A DNA stretch of 64,000 bases from Pseudeuparius sepicola (GCA_963920635.1 OY987305.1:8843153-8907152); one strand, 5' to 3'; numbered from the stretch's first letter, positions 20,783 to 34,734 are shown. Program-made: numbers and translations. The notes: a model not told the origin generated them from the letters alone.

Positions 20783-21330
20783 AGACACGATGATCTCTCC
20801 GAAATTTAAAATTAGATGTGATGTTATATTAAATATGAGATTTATTTGTCATGTAAATGTAAGAGGCAAATAAGTTTTATCTCAAATTTATATTATAAAC
20901 TTATGGTAGGTAATATTTACGAGAAAATGTGATAATGGGCATAAGCACTCAAAGTTAACAAAAAGAAAAAACTAGTAACCGCATACATGTGTTTCATGCT
21001 ATTTGGCAATCATCAGTACGGTGGAACATTAAACAAATCAAAAGGTAGACATGACAACACATTTGCAGCTTCAGTCAGCACATCCCCTATTTTGGGGCTT
21101 GTACTAACATCGCCACGGAGGCTGCTAAAGCGACCTGCGTGGAAATCTTCATAACCCAAGATACAATGACAATAAGGATTGAAGATTAGTGAGTGTAAAT
21201 TTATTTACAAGAAAAAGTGATAAGGGGCATAAGCACTCAAAGTTAATAATCTTACACCATTATTGTTATTACTTTAGTAAACTAATCTTACATCCTTATT
21301 GTCATTGTATCTTGGGTTATGCAACAAAGC
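20783..21330. repeat. No gene; short direct and inverted repeats
   Basis: GGCATAAGCACTCAAAGTTAA occurs at about 20937 and again at about 21226 in similar context (direct repeat of about 45 bases). A 37-base inverted repeat pairs about 21152-21188 with 21284-21321 (AACCCAAGATACAATGACAA and its complement). No coding motif is evident apart from the frame-shifted recombinase tail described next. Confidence 0.55.
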
Positions 21331-22180
21331 CATACTTTTGAACTGAAGCTAGACCCTCTTAGGACCCCTCTAGCAAATTCTGCTGAGTTATTATCCGCCA
21401 GCGGTTTATTATAAAAAAATGTTAAAGGTATTGTAAGCGTTCCGTTCAGCCTACTGTTTTCCTTATTTTCGCAATGTCTACCCATCCTCTATAAGCGGCA
21501 GAAGTTGCCGCATGTCTGGTAGAGGAGGCAGTGTATTTCATAATATCTATTACCGCTTCTTGTAGTACCGATTTTATCCATCTGGATAAAGTTTGTGAGC
21601 TAGCAACATGGAACGGTTTTTTACAAGTAATAATAACAAAATCTTCAGCCGATAATATAAGATCATGCGTTCTAGCTAGGTAAGTTCTAATAAGAGTCAG
21701 AGCCACACACAGTTCTGGTCTCGCTTCAAAGAATGGAAGTATCACAATTGGAGGAGCGCTTTTTGGGGTAGAAGTCTTTATTTTTTCTAGGATTATGATT
21801 TCTACTTTATCCTCACGCCATTTAACGTTTTTCAGTTTTATTTTCATGAATGTTTATAGTCTGTCTGCTGTCGTTAGGGCTAGTAATGTCACTAACTTAT
21901 AAGTTAATTTTGTCAAGTCTATTTTGTCAATTGGCGTCCAGCTGGCTAGAAGTTGCAATACAGGAAAATGATTCCAAGTTGTTTCGTATCGGGGTTTTAT
22001 TGGCTTCATTTTAAAAGTATCTTTTAGGTATCTTTTTAGATGCTTTTTGTCTTCAGATTTTACGTTGAGTACTAACTTTAAAGCTTTAATGACGAAACTG
22101 TTGATAGTAGCGAAAGAAGCCCCCTTTTCTGATTCTTTGTTAAGGAAATCTAGAACATTTACTAACTCGCGAATGGATTA
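21330..22180 (-). pseudogene. Tyrosine recombinase pseudogene (DIRS-like or related)
   Basis: Reading from 22180 down, the frame encodes ELVNVLDFLNKES, a middle domain with KPRYETTWNHFPVLQLL, then LVTLLALTTADRL carrying the first catalytic arginine. A TAA stop follows at 21856-21854. The frame continues from 21847 through SSQTLSRWIKS and SSTRHAATSAA, where Ser replaces the first His of the H-x-x-R box. A frameshift after KIRKTVG moves the tail into another frame, where TFFYNKPL supplies the catalytic tyrosine region (near 21410). The order and motifs match arthropod and cnidarian recombinases of the phage-integrase fold. At least two breaks make it inactive. It is clearly different from the Crypton-like gene at 3510-4635. 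Confidence 0.72.
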
Positions 22181-22979
22181 AGATTTTTCTCTATGTTGAA
22201 TATCCACCCTGTGTATAATAGCGAAAGGTGGGAATACATAAAAGAACCATTGGCTCCAGTTTTCAGGTTTTCTGAAATATAGTCACATTTTTTAAAAGAA
22301 TTTTTGAGAAATGTCCTATTCAGTCTCCATCGCTGTATATAGATCTAGATTAAGTATAAATCTGTAAGGAGGCGTTACTTTTTTGTAATCTGGTTGCTGA
22401 TTATGGTTTTTATTTTTGCCAAATAAACATTGGTCCAAACATCATATTCATTTTCTTGAAACAGCATTTCCAAATTTTGCCGGGTTTCAATCAAAATTCA
22501 GTTGATCTGTAACATTTGAAAGGGGTAGGTGAAAATTTTGTTTCGAATGTGTTGGAGTTAACGGATGTTTTGGGGCACGTTTTGCCAATTTCAACGGAAA
22601 CGGTTGATTTTATCGTTATGAAACAAGAGCACCTTTTTGTTACAGAATGAAAAGATTCACTAAATTGAGACACCAAAAAGATAACCTTAAAAAAGTTACG
22701 AGTAAAAGCACGATCCAAAAACAACCCAAGTAGGTACGTAGGAATTGACATCGTCAGCTTATTTTCCATATGTAAAAACAGAACTGTGCCAAATTTCAGT
22801 TCAGCAGCTTTATTATTTTGGGAGTTGGATTCAAAAAATGAAATTCATCGCCCTATTCAGTAACCTTTGAGATTTGACAGGTAGTTGTTATATGTACCAT
22901 TATTAGCGGGACACTCTGTAATCTGTATTCTGTATTTTACATGTATAATGTTCAAAAGTAAATATACATGGTGATTCAG
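22181..22979. other. No recognisable gene
   Basis: CCACCCTGTGTAT near 22205 may be one end of an ACAGGGTG foldback. The open frame at 22491-22769 (minus) has no known motif. Confidence 0.45.
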
Positions 22980-23740
22980 TTTCATTCTAGGACATTTCAA
23001 CAGGTGATAGAAAATTATAAAATAGGACTATTTTGCGGTACCTATAACTTTTTATCTACAGCCGCCTCGTTTTCGAGTGACAGGGTGATTAATTAAAAAA
23101 TTTAACGTTTTCAAAGTGTTATGGTTGGTAAAATCGAAACTTGCCTGTCGAAAACCACTTTTGCGCGAGATTAAAAATATGTAATTTTATCGACGATTTG
23201 ATTTTCGATTTTAAAAGAAAAATAGGTAGTAAAATAATAGTTGGCCAAGCGAATTGTTGAATTACTATGACATTTTAGTGAGATCTGGTCAATACTGGCC
23301 AAATAAAAATCTAAAATGTAATTTTTTTCAAATGGCATAATTTTATTTTTTGCATTCCAAAAAAAAAAGCAATAAAAAAAATAATTAATTTTTCCATAAA
23401 ACTGAGGCAGGGTTAGCCAAGTTCAAAAGGGAAAATCCTGTATAGGGCCCAGGGCCCTATTAGTGTTTTTCTTGATAAAACTAATGTAATGTATACCCAT
23501 ATCTCCGCCACTGGTTATTTGGGGAATTTGACATTACCACATTTTGTGACACTTGACCAGTGCATAATGACATGTACCAAATTTTCTTTGAATATCCTAA
23601 ACGGCTAAAAAATACAAATTAAAATGTTAAAATTTTTGAGAATTTAAACACCCTGTAATTCTAAAATGAGGCAGCTTTGGATAAAAAGTTATACCACAAA
23701 ATAGTCGTATCTTGTGGTTTTCTATCACCTGCGGAAGTAT
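22980..23740. repeat. Foldback element, diverged
   Basis: About 22996-23120 pairs with 23640-23735: ATAACTTTTTATCTACAGCCGCCTC against GAGGCAGCTTTGGATAAAAAG, plus the internal ACAGGGTG and CACCCTGTAA pair. The middle is AT-rich with homopolymer runs. Confidence 0.6.
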
Positions 23741-25139
23741 ATTTTATTTAAAAATTGTATATTCTGTTAATTCTTCATTTTGTCAAATATCAAACCAGAA
23801 TTTAATGAGTATCTAAGATTTCTTTCCTAGACTTATTCTCGGCGACTTCTGTTTTTTCGGGAAACGGAAATATGGCCGGTATGGTAAACCTTGCGGGAAG
23901 GAATCAACGAAATGTGGCGTTACGGCTCGACGGCTCTTTTAAATGGAAAAGACTTTTCCGTGCACCAGGAACTTGTAAATCTCGCACGAAATTCCCCGAG
24001 AATTTTGTACAGATCTATAAATTTCACGACCAGAGATCGTGTACGTATAAGTTACCCGGTTTCCTAAAAAGCAAATCGCATCGCAGAGTATGTTCACATT
24101 CACGCCTATTTCTTTAGCTTTTGAATATAAATACGCGTTATCGCTCCATCTTTTGCAGGAACTGCGTGAGAAATATCGATAAATATTACAAAGTAGTATC
24201 AACCAAGGACTTACGTTTAAATAGATTAAACTTCATCTATTTTCTTGCTAGAACTCCAATTTGTTCATTGCGAGAGTTCCATTACATTAGAGCCAGCATT
24301 TCCAAAGATGTGTCATTATCTTAATGCTTGCGATCTTGTGAAACCATTTCGGTTTCGTAATTAATTTCAGAACCAATAAAATGTACAGTTTTCCTTGAAG
24401 AAAAACATTACCGTGCGACATGACAGTGTCTGTGCAACATAAATGCGTAATATGACCCTATTATAATCGAACGTCGGCATGTTACGCACTTTTTCACGGA
24501 AAAATTAAAATAGCGCCTAGTTTTAAATAGCACTATAAGTTCACGTTATTTATAAAATATTCCCATACACGTACATCTCCCTATAGGTCGTTAATTGATT
24601 TAAACAACGAGTGAGCAGGTTTGCATTATCTATTGGGTTATTCGAAAATAAACCAGGCCAATCAACCTATAGTCATAAATACGTTAAAAAATCCGTAGAG
24701 AACCACAGAGGCCATAGCGTGATCACCTCATCATCAGCGATTAGTTAAATTCTTCGTAGAGCAATGATCGCTTATAATTAACTAATAGAAAATTTCTGGG
24801 CGTGGCTTAATTATAAAATGTCAAGCCTAGATACCTAGATGGCAGATGAAAATGTGCCACCTCTATCCATCAGAAAAGAAATTCAAATGGACATCCGCGC
24901 GTTTATAGTCCTTTTAGCGATCTACGATGCATTTCCTTTTGAACAACCCTGTGCCTACCTACATATATGTAGCTAAAATGAATTTGCTCATACATATACG
25001 CAAAGGGAGCAAATTATCAAAGCACAGCGTTTGCCCTGGTTTGCAGACCAGTGGATTTTTACGTCCATCGCCTTGGGCAAACTAATATTAATGCGCTCCA
25101 AATTTGTAATGACAGATAGCGCTATTTAGCGCTGCCTTC
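23741..25139. other. No recognisable gene
   Basis: Open frames at 23872-24117 and 24121-24324 (plus) have no motif I recognise. No repeat structure was noticed. Confidence 0.45.
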
Positions 25140-26842
25140 TAGGCCAGGGCCGAAATAACAGGAAAAATAAAATAAAGGGGGTGAACTTTTAGGGGTGGAA
25201 AACGGTTTATCACGATTTCCGGCAAAACTACAACTCCTATCGAAAAAAGTTAAATATCAAAGTTGTAGGTGATTAACTTTGGTATTTACACTTTTTCACA
25301 TAACCTCAAAATATCCGCGAAAAATAGAAATAACCGATTTTTTGGTTTTTAATTTGTATGTCCCACAAAAAAAAATTCACGAAATTTGCTGGAAACTTAC
25401 CTTCTTATGTCCCAAACACGATTTAATTTTTTCGAATCAAAATATTTATTTTTACCCCTTATTTTGATTTTAAACCGAAAAAAGTGACCTCATTTTCAAT
25501 TGAAAATACGCACGTCAAAAAAGCTGATTTTTAAAAAAATCGGTGCGCTTTTTGTTTGTTGAAACCTCTACTTTCTGATGGTGTAAAAGAAATATACATC
25601 ACTATGAAAAATTTTCTCAGGAAATGCATAAAACGAAAAAACTCGGTTTCTAAAAAAATTTTTTGATCATTGTTTAAAATTTTTGGCAATTTATTGAAAT
25701 TTACACTTTAATTACTTGAAAATTTTAAGATTCCATGTTACATTGATAAACCAAGAAATTGCAAATCGATATACCTATATATTACTATAATTAACAACCA
25801 GATAAGTTAACATACTTAATAGTTTATAAGATATCTACAATATTTTGAAAAAGTTGTAGGAAAATTTTTAAATTATATGCGTAAGAAAACGTCGCATCTA
25901 AATATGAATAAATGCCATCAAAGAGACAAAAACTATAATGGATAAGTGACTAGAATTCCAGATAGTGTGATAAATGTGTATTAAAATATTATAATTAATA
26001 ACTTCATAATTAATTATTTAATTTGAATAGTACAGTTTAATAAATTTAATAAATCAACTTTTTTATCGAACAAAAATTGCAGCATTCACATTTTTTTGAT
26101 TAAATCCCCTTTAAATCACATCTTTGATATTTAGAAAATTAACTATTTTCGCATGTTTTTTGCAAACTCTGTTTCATGGATTTGAAATTTCTTGGTTTAT
26201 CAATGTAACATGTAATCGTACATTTTTCAAATAATCAAAAATGATTTAAAAAATTTCGAAATCGAGTTTTTCGTTTTTTTTGCATTTTCTGAGAAAAATT
26301 TTCCATAGTAACGTATATTTTTTACACCATCAGAAAGTATAGGTTTCAAGGAACAAAAAGCGAACCGACTTTTTTGACGTGGGTATTTTTGATTGAAAAT
26401 GAGGTTACTTTTTCGATTTAAAATCAAAATAAGGGGTAAAAATAAATATTTTAATTCGAAAAAAATACAGCGTGTTTGGGACATAAGAAGGTAAGTTCCA
26501 AATTTAACGAAAATTATTTTTTTGTGATAGATAAAAATTAAAAACCAATAAATCGGTTATTTCGATTTTTCGCGGATATTTTGAGGTTATGTGAAAAAAG
26601 TGTAAATAAAAAAGTTGTAGACCTTTTTATGATCTACAACTTTGCTATTTAACTTTTTTCAATAGAATCTTGATAAACCGTTTTCCACCCCTAAAATTTA
26701 CCCCCTTCCACCCCCGTACCTCAAATCACCCGTAAATTATTTTTCCTGTTATTTTTGCTATATGTTCTTCCTTTTTCAATGAGTGTCATGCTGTTCTAGA
26801 TTTTTGGTCTCAAAAAATATCTACCCTGGCGTCCCTGGCCTA
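25140..26842. repeat. 1.7-kb foldback element with TAGGCCAGGG ends
   Basis: Ends are TAGGCCAGGG (25140-25149) and CCCTGGCCTA (26833-26842), compatible with a TA target duplication. From AATAACAGGAAAAATAA (about 25153) the arms pair for about 600 bases, closing at about 25780 and 26176 around a 395-base AT-rich loop. The innermost paired block contains GTTACATTGATAAACCAAG. The open frames 25279-25467 and 26227-26484 (minus) are the same sequence in the two arms, so they are not independent genes. Confidence 0.8.
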
Positions 26843-29800
26843 TTCGGTTCGACAGCGGCTTCATTCCTTTTTCTCGTTTCTACTGTCTCTATTATTCTGG
26901 ACATTTGTTATTGTTAATTGTGGTATTGTTTTTTCAAAGTGCTCTTTTACAAAATGTTTCCCTTCAAAGTTAAAATTAATATAAATACATTAGTAATTAA
27001 AAGTTTTTACCAGAGAAAATAAATAATACATTTGTGTAGTATGAGTAAAGGTAAAATATGTTAATTATGTATAATAGGTACGTTTTTTAATGTTTTTCGG
27101 GCTAGTGAGGATGATGATGATGTACATGTTCATACTTTTGATGGGCTTGTGTGGAAAAATCGGTCAAAATCTCGTTTCTTCCTTACAAGATTACGCCCTT
27201 ATTTCAACCCTTTAGCCCCTTAGTATCTTTGGTTTTCCGAAGCCAGGTTATATTAATTAATCATTTAGTGAACACGGCTTGCGCGAAAATATGGGCAACA
27301 GCCACCGTTTATTTCTGAAGGCGCTACGATACCCCCTATTTTCAAGGGTTTCGTAGTTTACATCTCCTACTTGCATTTCTTAATATTTTCACTTGATTTT
27401 TTTTTGTGGCTTAGATAAAACTATGAAGAATCGTCGTTGTGTATCACGAACTGAGCAGGACTAATGCGACACTGTTAAAAAAATGCCAAACATACCCGAA
27501 ATTCGACTATATTCGGTTAAGAATTTCGAGTATTTCCGCCGCTCAAAAATAATTCGAAAGACACAACGACGATTGAGGCATTCGATAACATTATTTTAAG
27601 ACTACTTTCAAGTCGATACGTTTGTTTGTTTGGCTATGATTTGAAAACTACGAACCCATTGCCCGGCAATAAAATGATCCGTGAATTGGCCATCCGAGCA
27701 GGAATTAGACGTACGGAGATAGGCGGGCGGGCGGGCGTTCGCTGGAACTCGTGGTTCCCCTACTCCCCCTACTTCGGCCTACCTCACCGGGCTCGGGAAC
27801 CACGTCAGGGGAACTTTCAATCGATATCAGATGTTTCATTTTTCATTTTATTAGTCTCAGTCTCCCTTATTTGTGTTTCGCTTGTTTTGAATGTTAGAAT
27901 ATTACATTATGTATGTCGACTGGCATATAATAATACTCATTATTATTATTCCTCCAGGAATAATAAATAAATAATTATTATTCACAAAGTACTTTTTGCT
28001 TTTGTGTAAAATGGTTTAATCCCTAGGGCATAAAATGGCCTGGTCGTGCAAAAAGAGTAAATTTAAATTCTAGACCAAATTGTGCGCTTGATTTTTACTT
28101 TAAAAATGTGATAGGTACCCACAAGTAATATTTTTGTCAAATAAATGGGTCATATGAACCATTTTTTGAAAACGAATAATATCCTATGTAATACGATTAT
28201 TGTGTCAAATCGCTGCATGATAAAAGCTAATTTATATACTTTCCAGAGGGAAAGATAATAATTCTGACACCCAGTCAGTTTTAGAAACTTCTTCGTTAGA
28301 AGATTGTTCGAAAGTCATTTGAGTTGAAAATCGGGCAAAATAAAAATAGAAGGTACATTTTATTGTTCCAGTCTGTCGAATTTATGACATTTTAATACAT
28401 TTTTTAGGATGTTCGATAATTCAGATTTGTCAGAAGGTTCTGAAACTGAACGGCAGTCATTGCAAGAATACCTATAATGTTTGATAATGATGTTGCAACA
28501 GTCACAGTGAAACCAATAGGAGTAATTTGTGGGCTTGTGTGCTTTTATTCCCATACTAATATGATTCCCAGAATTTGAGAGAGGGGTACTAGGGTACTAA
28601 CACATATTTTGCATTTTGCACACTTATTATTCGGATTTAGGTATAAGTGCAGGTGCATAGGGTTTGAGAAACAAACTTTCTGGGAAAAACAGGGCTTTGA
28701 ATGAAACATTTACAAGGGATTAGGAATTAATAGCTCCTATTATCTCAAAACTATTACTTTATTTAAAAACGGAGACCGGTTTCGCAACTCTATAAATTTA
28801 CCTACATCCTCAGGGCAGGTAGTAGGTATATGTATAAATAAATAAAGAACCTTTACTTACCTAGCCATTATATATTTGAAATATATACATTCAGCCACAA
28901 GTCAAAGTTGAAACAATTAAAAACATTACATAATTATAACCTTTTTTCAAGTATCTCCTTCAAATTTCCTGCAAGCTCTTGGACTATAAGTGATTATCCT
29001 TTATTTATTTACTTTTTTAAATCTTATATTGTAATCCTTGATGATGTAATTTTATAGATTAACGAAACCGCTTACTGTTTTTAAATAAACAAATCATAGT
29101 TGTGATATAATATTTATACCTATGGCCTATTCACTCTAATCCCTCTAAAGTGAACTCTTACCAAAGTCTAGAAAGTATATCTCTGGACGCTGCTCTTACA
29201 GTGTAGAAAGTTTTCAGTTAGATTTATTTATTATTACACAAATATAAATATGGAATACTAGGTATATAAAACATTTTATAGAAGTAGACTTTAGACGCAC
29301 TTTTTTAGTCGTAACAACACTATTATGCAGAACAATAATTATCCAATCAAACATTGATAGATGTTCAACTGACCCTAACGTGGTTCAAGAAGAATTCGGT
29401 AATCGAATCGTTAATTTAGATTTTATAATTGAGCAATTACAGAAGTTTTTTATACACGAACTCTTCATAGTACCTATGCACGTTTGCTGATATGAAAAAT
29501 AATAGTAAAATTGCTTCGACGCCAAAAAGCTATGCAGTGTGTTGCCAACGAAAAGTGAACGCCCTCTATAACTCCCAAAAAATGTCATTTTTGCAATAAA
29601 GCAAACAGGCCACCGCCGTTTTTTAAATATTCGCGCTTCTTCGTCGGCATCGGCGAGACTCGTGTGACCCGTCGGCGGCGGCCGGCACCTGACTTATTAT
29701 TTCATATTATCTACACAGGAAAAAAAGACTGTTGTGATTTTAGTGAGTTCCTGTATATAGTCACTTTTCTAATCTAATCTATACTTTTGACGTAGATAAT

Positions 29801-29954
29801 TGCAGATGAACCAATAAGTTTAAAATAGTTTAAATTTCCGTTAAGAAGACGTATTGTCACTTCGATACTAAAATTGGCATACTACAATGAAAGCATAACC
29901 TCGGTTTTAAAATGTCTCATGTTTTACTTAAACAATTAAATTTATTTTATTTAA
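26843..29954. other. No recognisable gene
   Basis: Mostly AT-rich. The open frame 27626-27970 (plus) has a GC-rich start with a GGGC repeat and no known domain. A GC-rich patch lies at about 29630-29695. I found no RNA gene or transposon ends. Confidence 0.45.
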
Positions 29955-30015
29955 ATAATAATAATTCTCACCCTCAGACTACTCCAAACTATCTAAGAGT
30001 ACCCCAGAAGCAACT
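29955..30015 (+). repeat. ~58-bp dispersed repeat
   Basis: AATAATAATTCTCACCCTCA, then ACTCCAAACTAT and AGTACCCCAGAAGCAAC, recur in the same order at about 53858-53913. The shared unit is too short to classify. Confidence 0.6.
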
Positions 30016-33000
30016 GAAAAAACATTATAATTCATTGGATGAACAAAACAACTTAATTGCAACTTTTATAGATATTCATCAATATAATCAATAAATAATG
30101 TTTTTCAATTTTTATGGTATTCAAGAAATTCTTAGAATTTTCATATTAGAATTCATGTCAAATACAAGTTAGATTGAATCAAGTACTTTTTACTCGACTG
30201 AACTAATATCCTATTACAAACACGTTAGTAAAAAAAGCTGTGACCTTGACTGAGTAATTTACCAAAATCAATGATCGCAAATTAATGATCGCAAAGGTTT
30301 TGAATCAACCCTACATTTTATATCGTTCGTAGTCATAATGAACACTGTGCAAGTGAATGGCTATTAACAAACTGGGGGTTACTAGAACTTGTATCCACTA
30401 ATATTAAATGTTATTAATTTAATGATCTCATCTGCTACATTTCTGTTTTGTCAATTATAAGTTGCTACACTAGCAACTTGATTTGCATTTTACACATCAT
30501 TTGCTTATTATTTAGGCAATAATATTATATATTACTAATAATTATAATTGATATTAGTACCCACAATTATTACAAATTCAGCAAAAATTCAGTGACAGTA
30601 GTTGTAATTTCAGTATAATGAACAGTCAAATGTACCCCTATTCAATTCAACACCATGAAACGTTATGTTATGTTGTTCTGACAAAAGAATGTGCTTAGAA
30701 AAGAAATATTATAGAATCAATTCCAGAACATGCTATTTATTGAAATAAAATATTACATTTAAATTATTCATTAGAATTCAATATCAATTGTCATTGAATT
30801 GATTATTGTTGGTTACAAAAAAGCTTCTCCTTGAGTTTGAGGAATAATATCTCATATTGAATTAAACAGGGTTTTTTTACAAAGTGACAGATTTTTCTCA
30901 GTGTAGTAACTACGGCCGGCTGCCCCTCAATCGTAGCACTATGAAGGGGCAGGCTGGAGTGGGGAGTCGTGGGGACTAGAGGAAGGAAAAGGATAGGCAT
31001 ATCTAATCGAGCGACGTTTGTCCTGAATTGAGTCGGGCACTTCAGGCGGATTTCATAAGTATCGTAGCTCCCCAGGGGCCACTCGTAAATTTCCCTTCAT
31101 TCTACTCAACATCGATGTACTTTTCAACCCTCTTCGAGGCTTGTATGCGAAAATGGGGCGCCTAACTCTGCCACTATCTGACGGTCTACTAGTAAGACTT
31201 TCTGTCAACGATACATCCAGTACTGTTCTTAGTCTACTACAATTAGGTTCAATCAAGGCCGATGCACTATTTCTCCTTATGTAGACTGCACGAATTGAAT
31301 CCGTTAGGATTCCAATCGAATTTAATTTATTTTTTAATGACGGAAGTACGAACTAGGTTAAGAGTTGGATCGGAAAACTTATAAAACGGGGAAGACCCGA
31401 ATAACATTGTGATTTTAGAGGTTCCCTCGTATTTACCGAAGAGTTACGTGAATTCCTCACTAAGCAGTTAACGCAGGTATTGGGTTTTCCACTTTCCATC
31501 CGAGATTGCAAATGCATTTTTGCCACAGTGGAGCAGAACGTCCAACTTTCATAAGTTATCTAAGTAATTTTCCGTGTTTCAGAAAACTACGAATCCCGGA
31601 TCCGAGAATATACGAATCAACAGGAAATGCTATAGCCACAATATTTCTATTAGAAATAAGTAGGTATGCGTAACCATATCCAATTTAGCATAAGATATAA
31701 CCGTTATACAGCGGGTCTAACTTTGGTTAGTACATACATTTTAAGTGGCGATAGGTTCCGACCCCACTACTGGTCACAAGGTCCCTTCATTATTGAAGCG
31801 ATGGCTTCCTATCCTACTACAGCGTTGCCGCACTGTCATATAATTCCTTGAAAATCTGCAAAAATTTGCAAATTTCCACACCTCCCATGGTGTATAGCAG
31901 CGACGCCTTACTTTTTTATTTCAGTTAATGTATCGCGGATATGTTTTATTTCGTTCGCGGCTTCTACACCAGCTCGTCGAGTGGCAACAGTGGCCAAAAA
32001 CCTACTATCGATCTATTGCAAGTTCCAGTCATTGTCTCCGGTTCGCTGGCTTATGGGCGTTCGAACCAGCAGCACTAAAAAGGTTTCTAAGTATAGTCCT
32101 CCTTACGGCAGAATGCGTGCGACGTAAGGGGGAAGAACTCGCAAATATTATAGAATTAGTCACAGTTCAGGGGCGTAGCTCAATTTTGTGTAACTCACTG
32201 ACTTAATTTTCATATAATTGTTATTTAATTTATCGTTAATATTATTCTTAACGGTAATGCCTTAGATTATGGAGGAAGGCAAACCCTTATAACATTGGCA
32301 ATTATTTCTCGTGCTTGAGAATGCAACGTTCTTCCCTGTTTACCCATTTTGCACACGTTAACTCCCGAACATACGAAACGCCACTGAGCTCTCTGAGCCG
32401 GCGGAAAAAACTTGCCAGCGGCCTAAAAAATGAGGTCTGTATGGTAGCCCAAATACGCAGTTAACCTTACGTACTATAGAAACAGGCACAAAACGCGTTG
32501 GCTAACTGATTTTGTCAGCCGACTCCTTCGCAGAAGTGCTGTGTTGCCGTATTTCAAAGGCGATGGTAGACGCGACGATGTTGAAAAAAATATAATAGGT
32601 GTTTTATCACACCGCGTTAAAAATAAATGATAAACAAAAATGGGTAAGTGGTCCCGTGATGCGAGCTTTATTTTTTCGGTATAACAGAGTTCAGAAACTC
32701 GGCTTCAATATGATAAAACTTGTATTCGCCAATAAATAACGACTACTCGTATAGGAAATCTCGCAACGCTGCCCGCATTCTTTAGAAACGTTTTCTTTCG
32801 TGCTTTGGACTATATAAGAGAAGGTTTGTCATATTCTTGAGATTAAAAAAAATTAACTTAGGCATGCTTTTGGGATCGAAACATATCGCTAGTTAAAATA
32901 TATGTACTAATCAAAGTTACTCCCTGTATAATTTAACAATACTTTCTCTTATAGCTCCATACTTTAGTTTGGCTTTACTGCATTGCTTTGCTTTTCCTTG

Positions 33001-33145
33001 CTCTTGTACTCTCCTCTGTTTTATATTTTGTAGGTTATTTCCGTTTGCATTTTTCATATTTATTTACTCACTAAATGCGAAATATATTAAAACATGTTAT
33101 GGGGATATTTTATTAAATTTTTCATCATGAGACAAGCAATCTACA
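30016..33145. other. No recognisable gene
   Basis: Contains moderately GC-balanced open frames (31053-31256 minus, 31928-32206 plus) with no domain I know. No transposon ends or RNA genes were seen. Confidence 0.45.
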
Positions 33146-33530
33146 TACAAGGTGTCCTTGAATTGAAATAAGTTCCAAAATAGTAGAGGTTGTCAAAGTC
33201 CTATTTGGCTGAATAATAACAACTGTGATCTAAGTAAGAAGAGATCAAAATTACCTCTGTCATCAACGATATTATTATTCAATTATCAACGTAGTTTCTG
33301 GAAGATCCCCGTTGAAAAATTTTTGGTACATTTTGTGTAAAGCCAGTCTAAATACTACGACTGCTAATGAAGAAATGAAGTTATCTTTATTTAGTTTTCT
33401 ATTTAAGTTATCTATCTTTAACTTTATTATTAAAGTTCTTAAGAAGTTTTTCGAAAAAAATATTCGAAGAAAATTGTTGCTTTTGACGTGGTCAAAATTT
33501 TGGCACTTATTTCAAGGAACCCTGTAGTAT
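33146..33530. repeat. Small foldback element with ACAAGGTGTCC / CCCTGTAG ends
   Basis: TTGAATTGAAATAAGTTCC at about 33161 pairs with GGCACTTATTTCAAGGAACC ending near 33521, with imperfect flanking pairs. The centre is AT-rich. Confidence 0.55.
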
Positions 33531-34239
33531 TCTCGCAAAAAAAATAAGAAACTTCAGAAAGAAGAAATGAAAATAACAGGTAGATCTCTAAAAATGTACA
33601 CCCTTAAAGTTAAGAATATAAAGAGAATGGAGGGAGACCCTCGTCGTCCGGAAGTTCTTTTAAAAATAAATTTAGAGACACCACATCACTTCTTTTGCAG
33701 AGCTCGGAAATTCCCCTTTATTTATGCTCCCAATTTTTTTGTCGCGCCAATTAAATTCGTAAGTCAGATTTAGCTGAACGGTTTGTTTTCGAATAAGCAA
33801 AGAAACGTTTTCTCTAATTGTTTTCAGAATTTTCTCACTGGGCATTGATAAAATTTCTAGAGGAATTATTACATGAAATTAAGTAAATAACATTTTTATT
33901 CGGGTATTTGTATAAAAGCAGCAAGTATTTATATAACTATTACCTACTTATACAATTATGCAAAACCAGTGCGGAGAATACCACATATGGTTACAAAAAT
34001 CTGCATTGTTCTTCTTAATAATTAACCTTGCCAAACCTAGCGTGTTTCACAAAATCAAGTGCGATGTGCTCAAACTGCAATAAGCACTCATATTAGGTAA
34101 CTGAACTAGGAGCTAAGAAATCACAAAAATATTTAATTAAGATATCAAATAAATAATACCTACCGACTGAAATATTCTTCAGTCAACGATAATACCTAGT
34201 ACGACAAAGCTATAAAGCAAGACAAGATCATTATAATTA
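33531..34239. other. 3' flank of the DUF4773 gene
   Basis: The minus-strand 3' UTR probably lies here; an AATAAA on the minus strand falls at 33895-33900, about 340 bases after the stop codon. Nothing else was recognised. Confidence 0.4.
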
Positions 34240-34565
34240 CTAATTCTCCCTCTGATATTTAATTTCAGTTACAGGATCGTACACATCAGAATTGATCTGC
34301 GCAGGTGTCGTAGTACCGACCGTAGTAGGTGGTGTTATTTCGACAGTGTCTCCAGGTTTTACCAGATTGACACCTTCAGTTCCCATTCGCATGCAGTCGA
34401 AATGAAGTACTAATACAGCAGCGTTTTGGACGCGCGTCTCGAAGTCCAAACACATCTGTAGATTTTGTCCTGGCGTGTGGATGTCGAACACTCTGGCACA
34501 GGCGTCTATCTGGATAGGGATGTAGGGTATTGGCACCGGGAGACATAAGGGGGGTGGATTCTTTG
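34240..34565 (-). CDS. DUF4773-domain protein, last exon
   Basis: This is the final exon of the host gene whose earlier exons are 42969-42877 and 45399-45124. A TTTTTCCAG acceptor precedes 34565. The exon begins in phase 1 and runs 108 codons to a stop at 34240. It encodes [11 protein letters not shown], a Cys/Tyr-poor middle, [16 protein letters not shown] and [12 protein letters not shown], then a Thr/Pro-rich tail. This matches the C-terminal half of DUF4773, an insect family of small, usually secreted, cysteine-rich proteins of unknown function. The joined product from the three exons is at least 231 residues. No lesion is visible. Alternative: a paralogue fragment, but perfect splice phases at both junctions argue for a live gene. 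Confidence 0.82.
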
Positions 34566-34734
34566 CTGGAAAAACAGAAAAAGGCATTTTACAAATTATA
34601 CTTCTTGTAAAAGGAATATAATATAGTAGGCGCACTGAGAGATTGCGTCCGCGGGGAAGCGGGGAGCGTGGAGAACGATTTGTCGCTATTGGCCGACTGC
34701 AACCGCGCCTCTTAGAGAGCGCTTGGTCAGTACT

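Noticed and set aside
27626..27970. 114-codon open frame with GGGC repeats
   Set aside because: No domain, a hydrophobic stretch from AT-rich sequence and no gene context; not supported.
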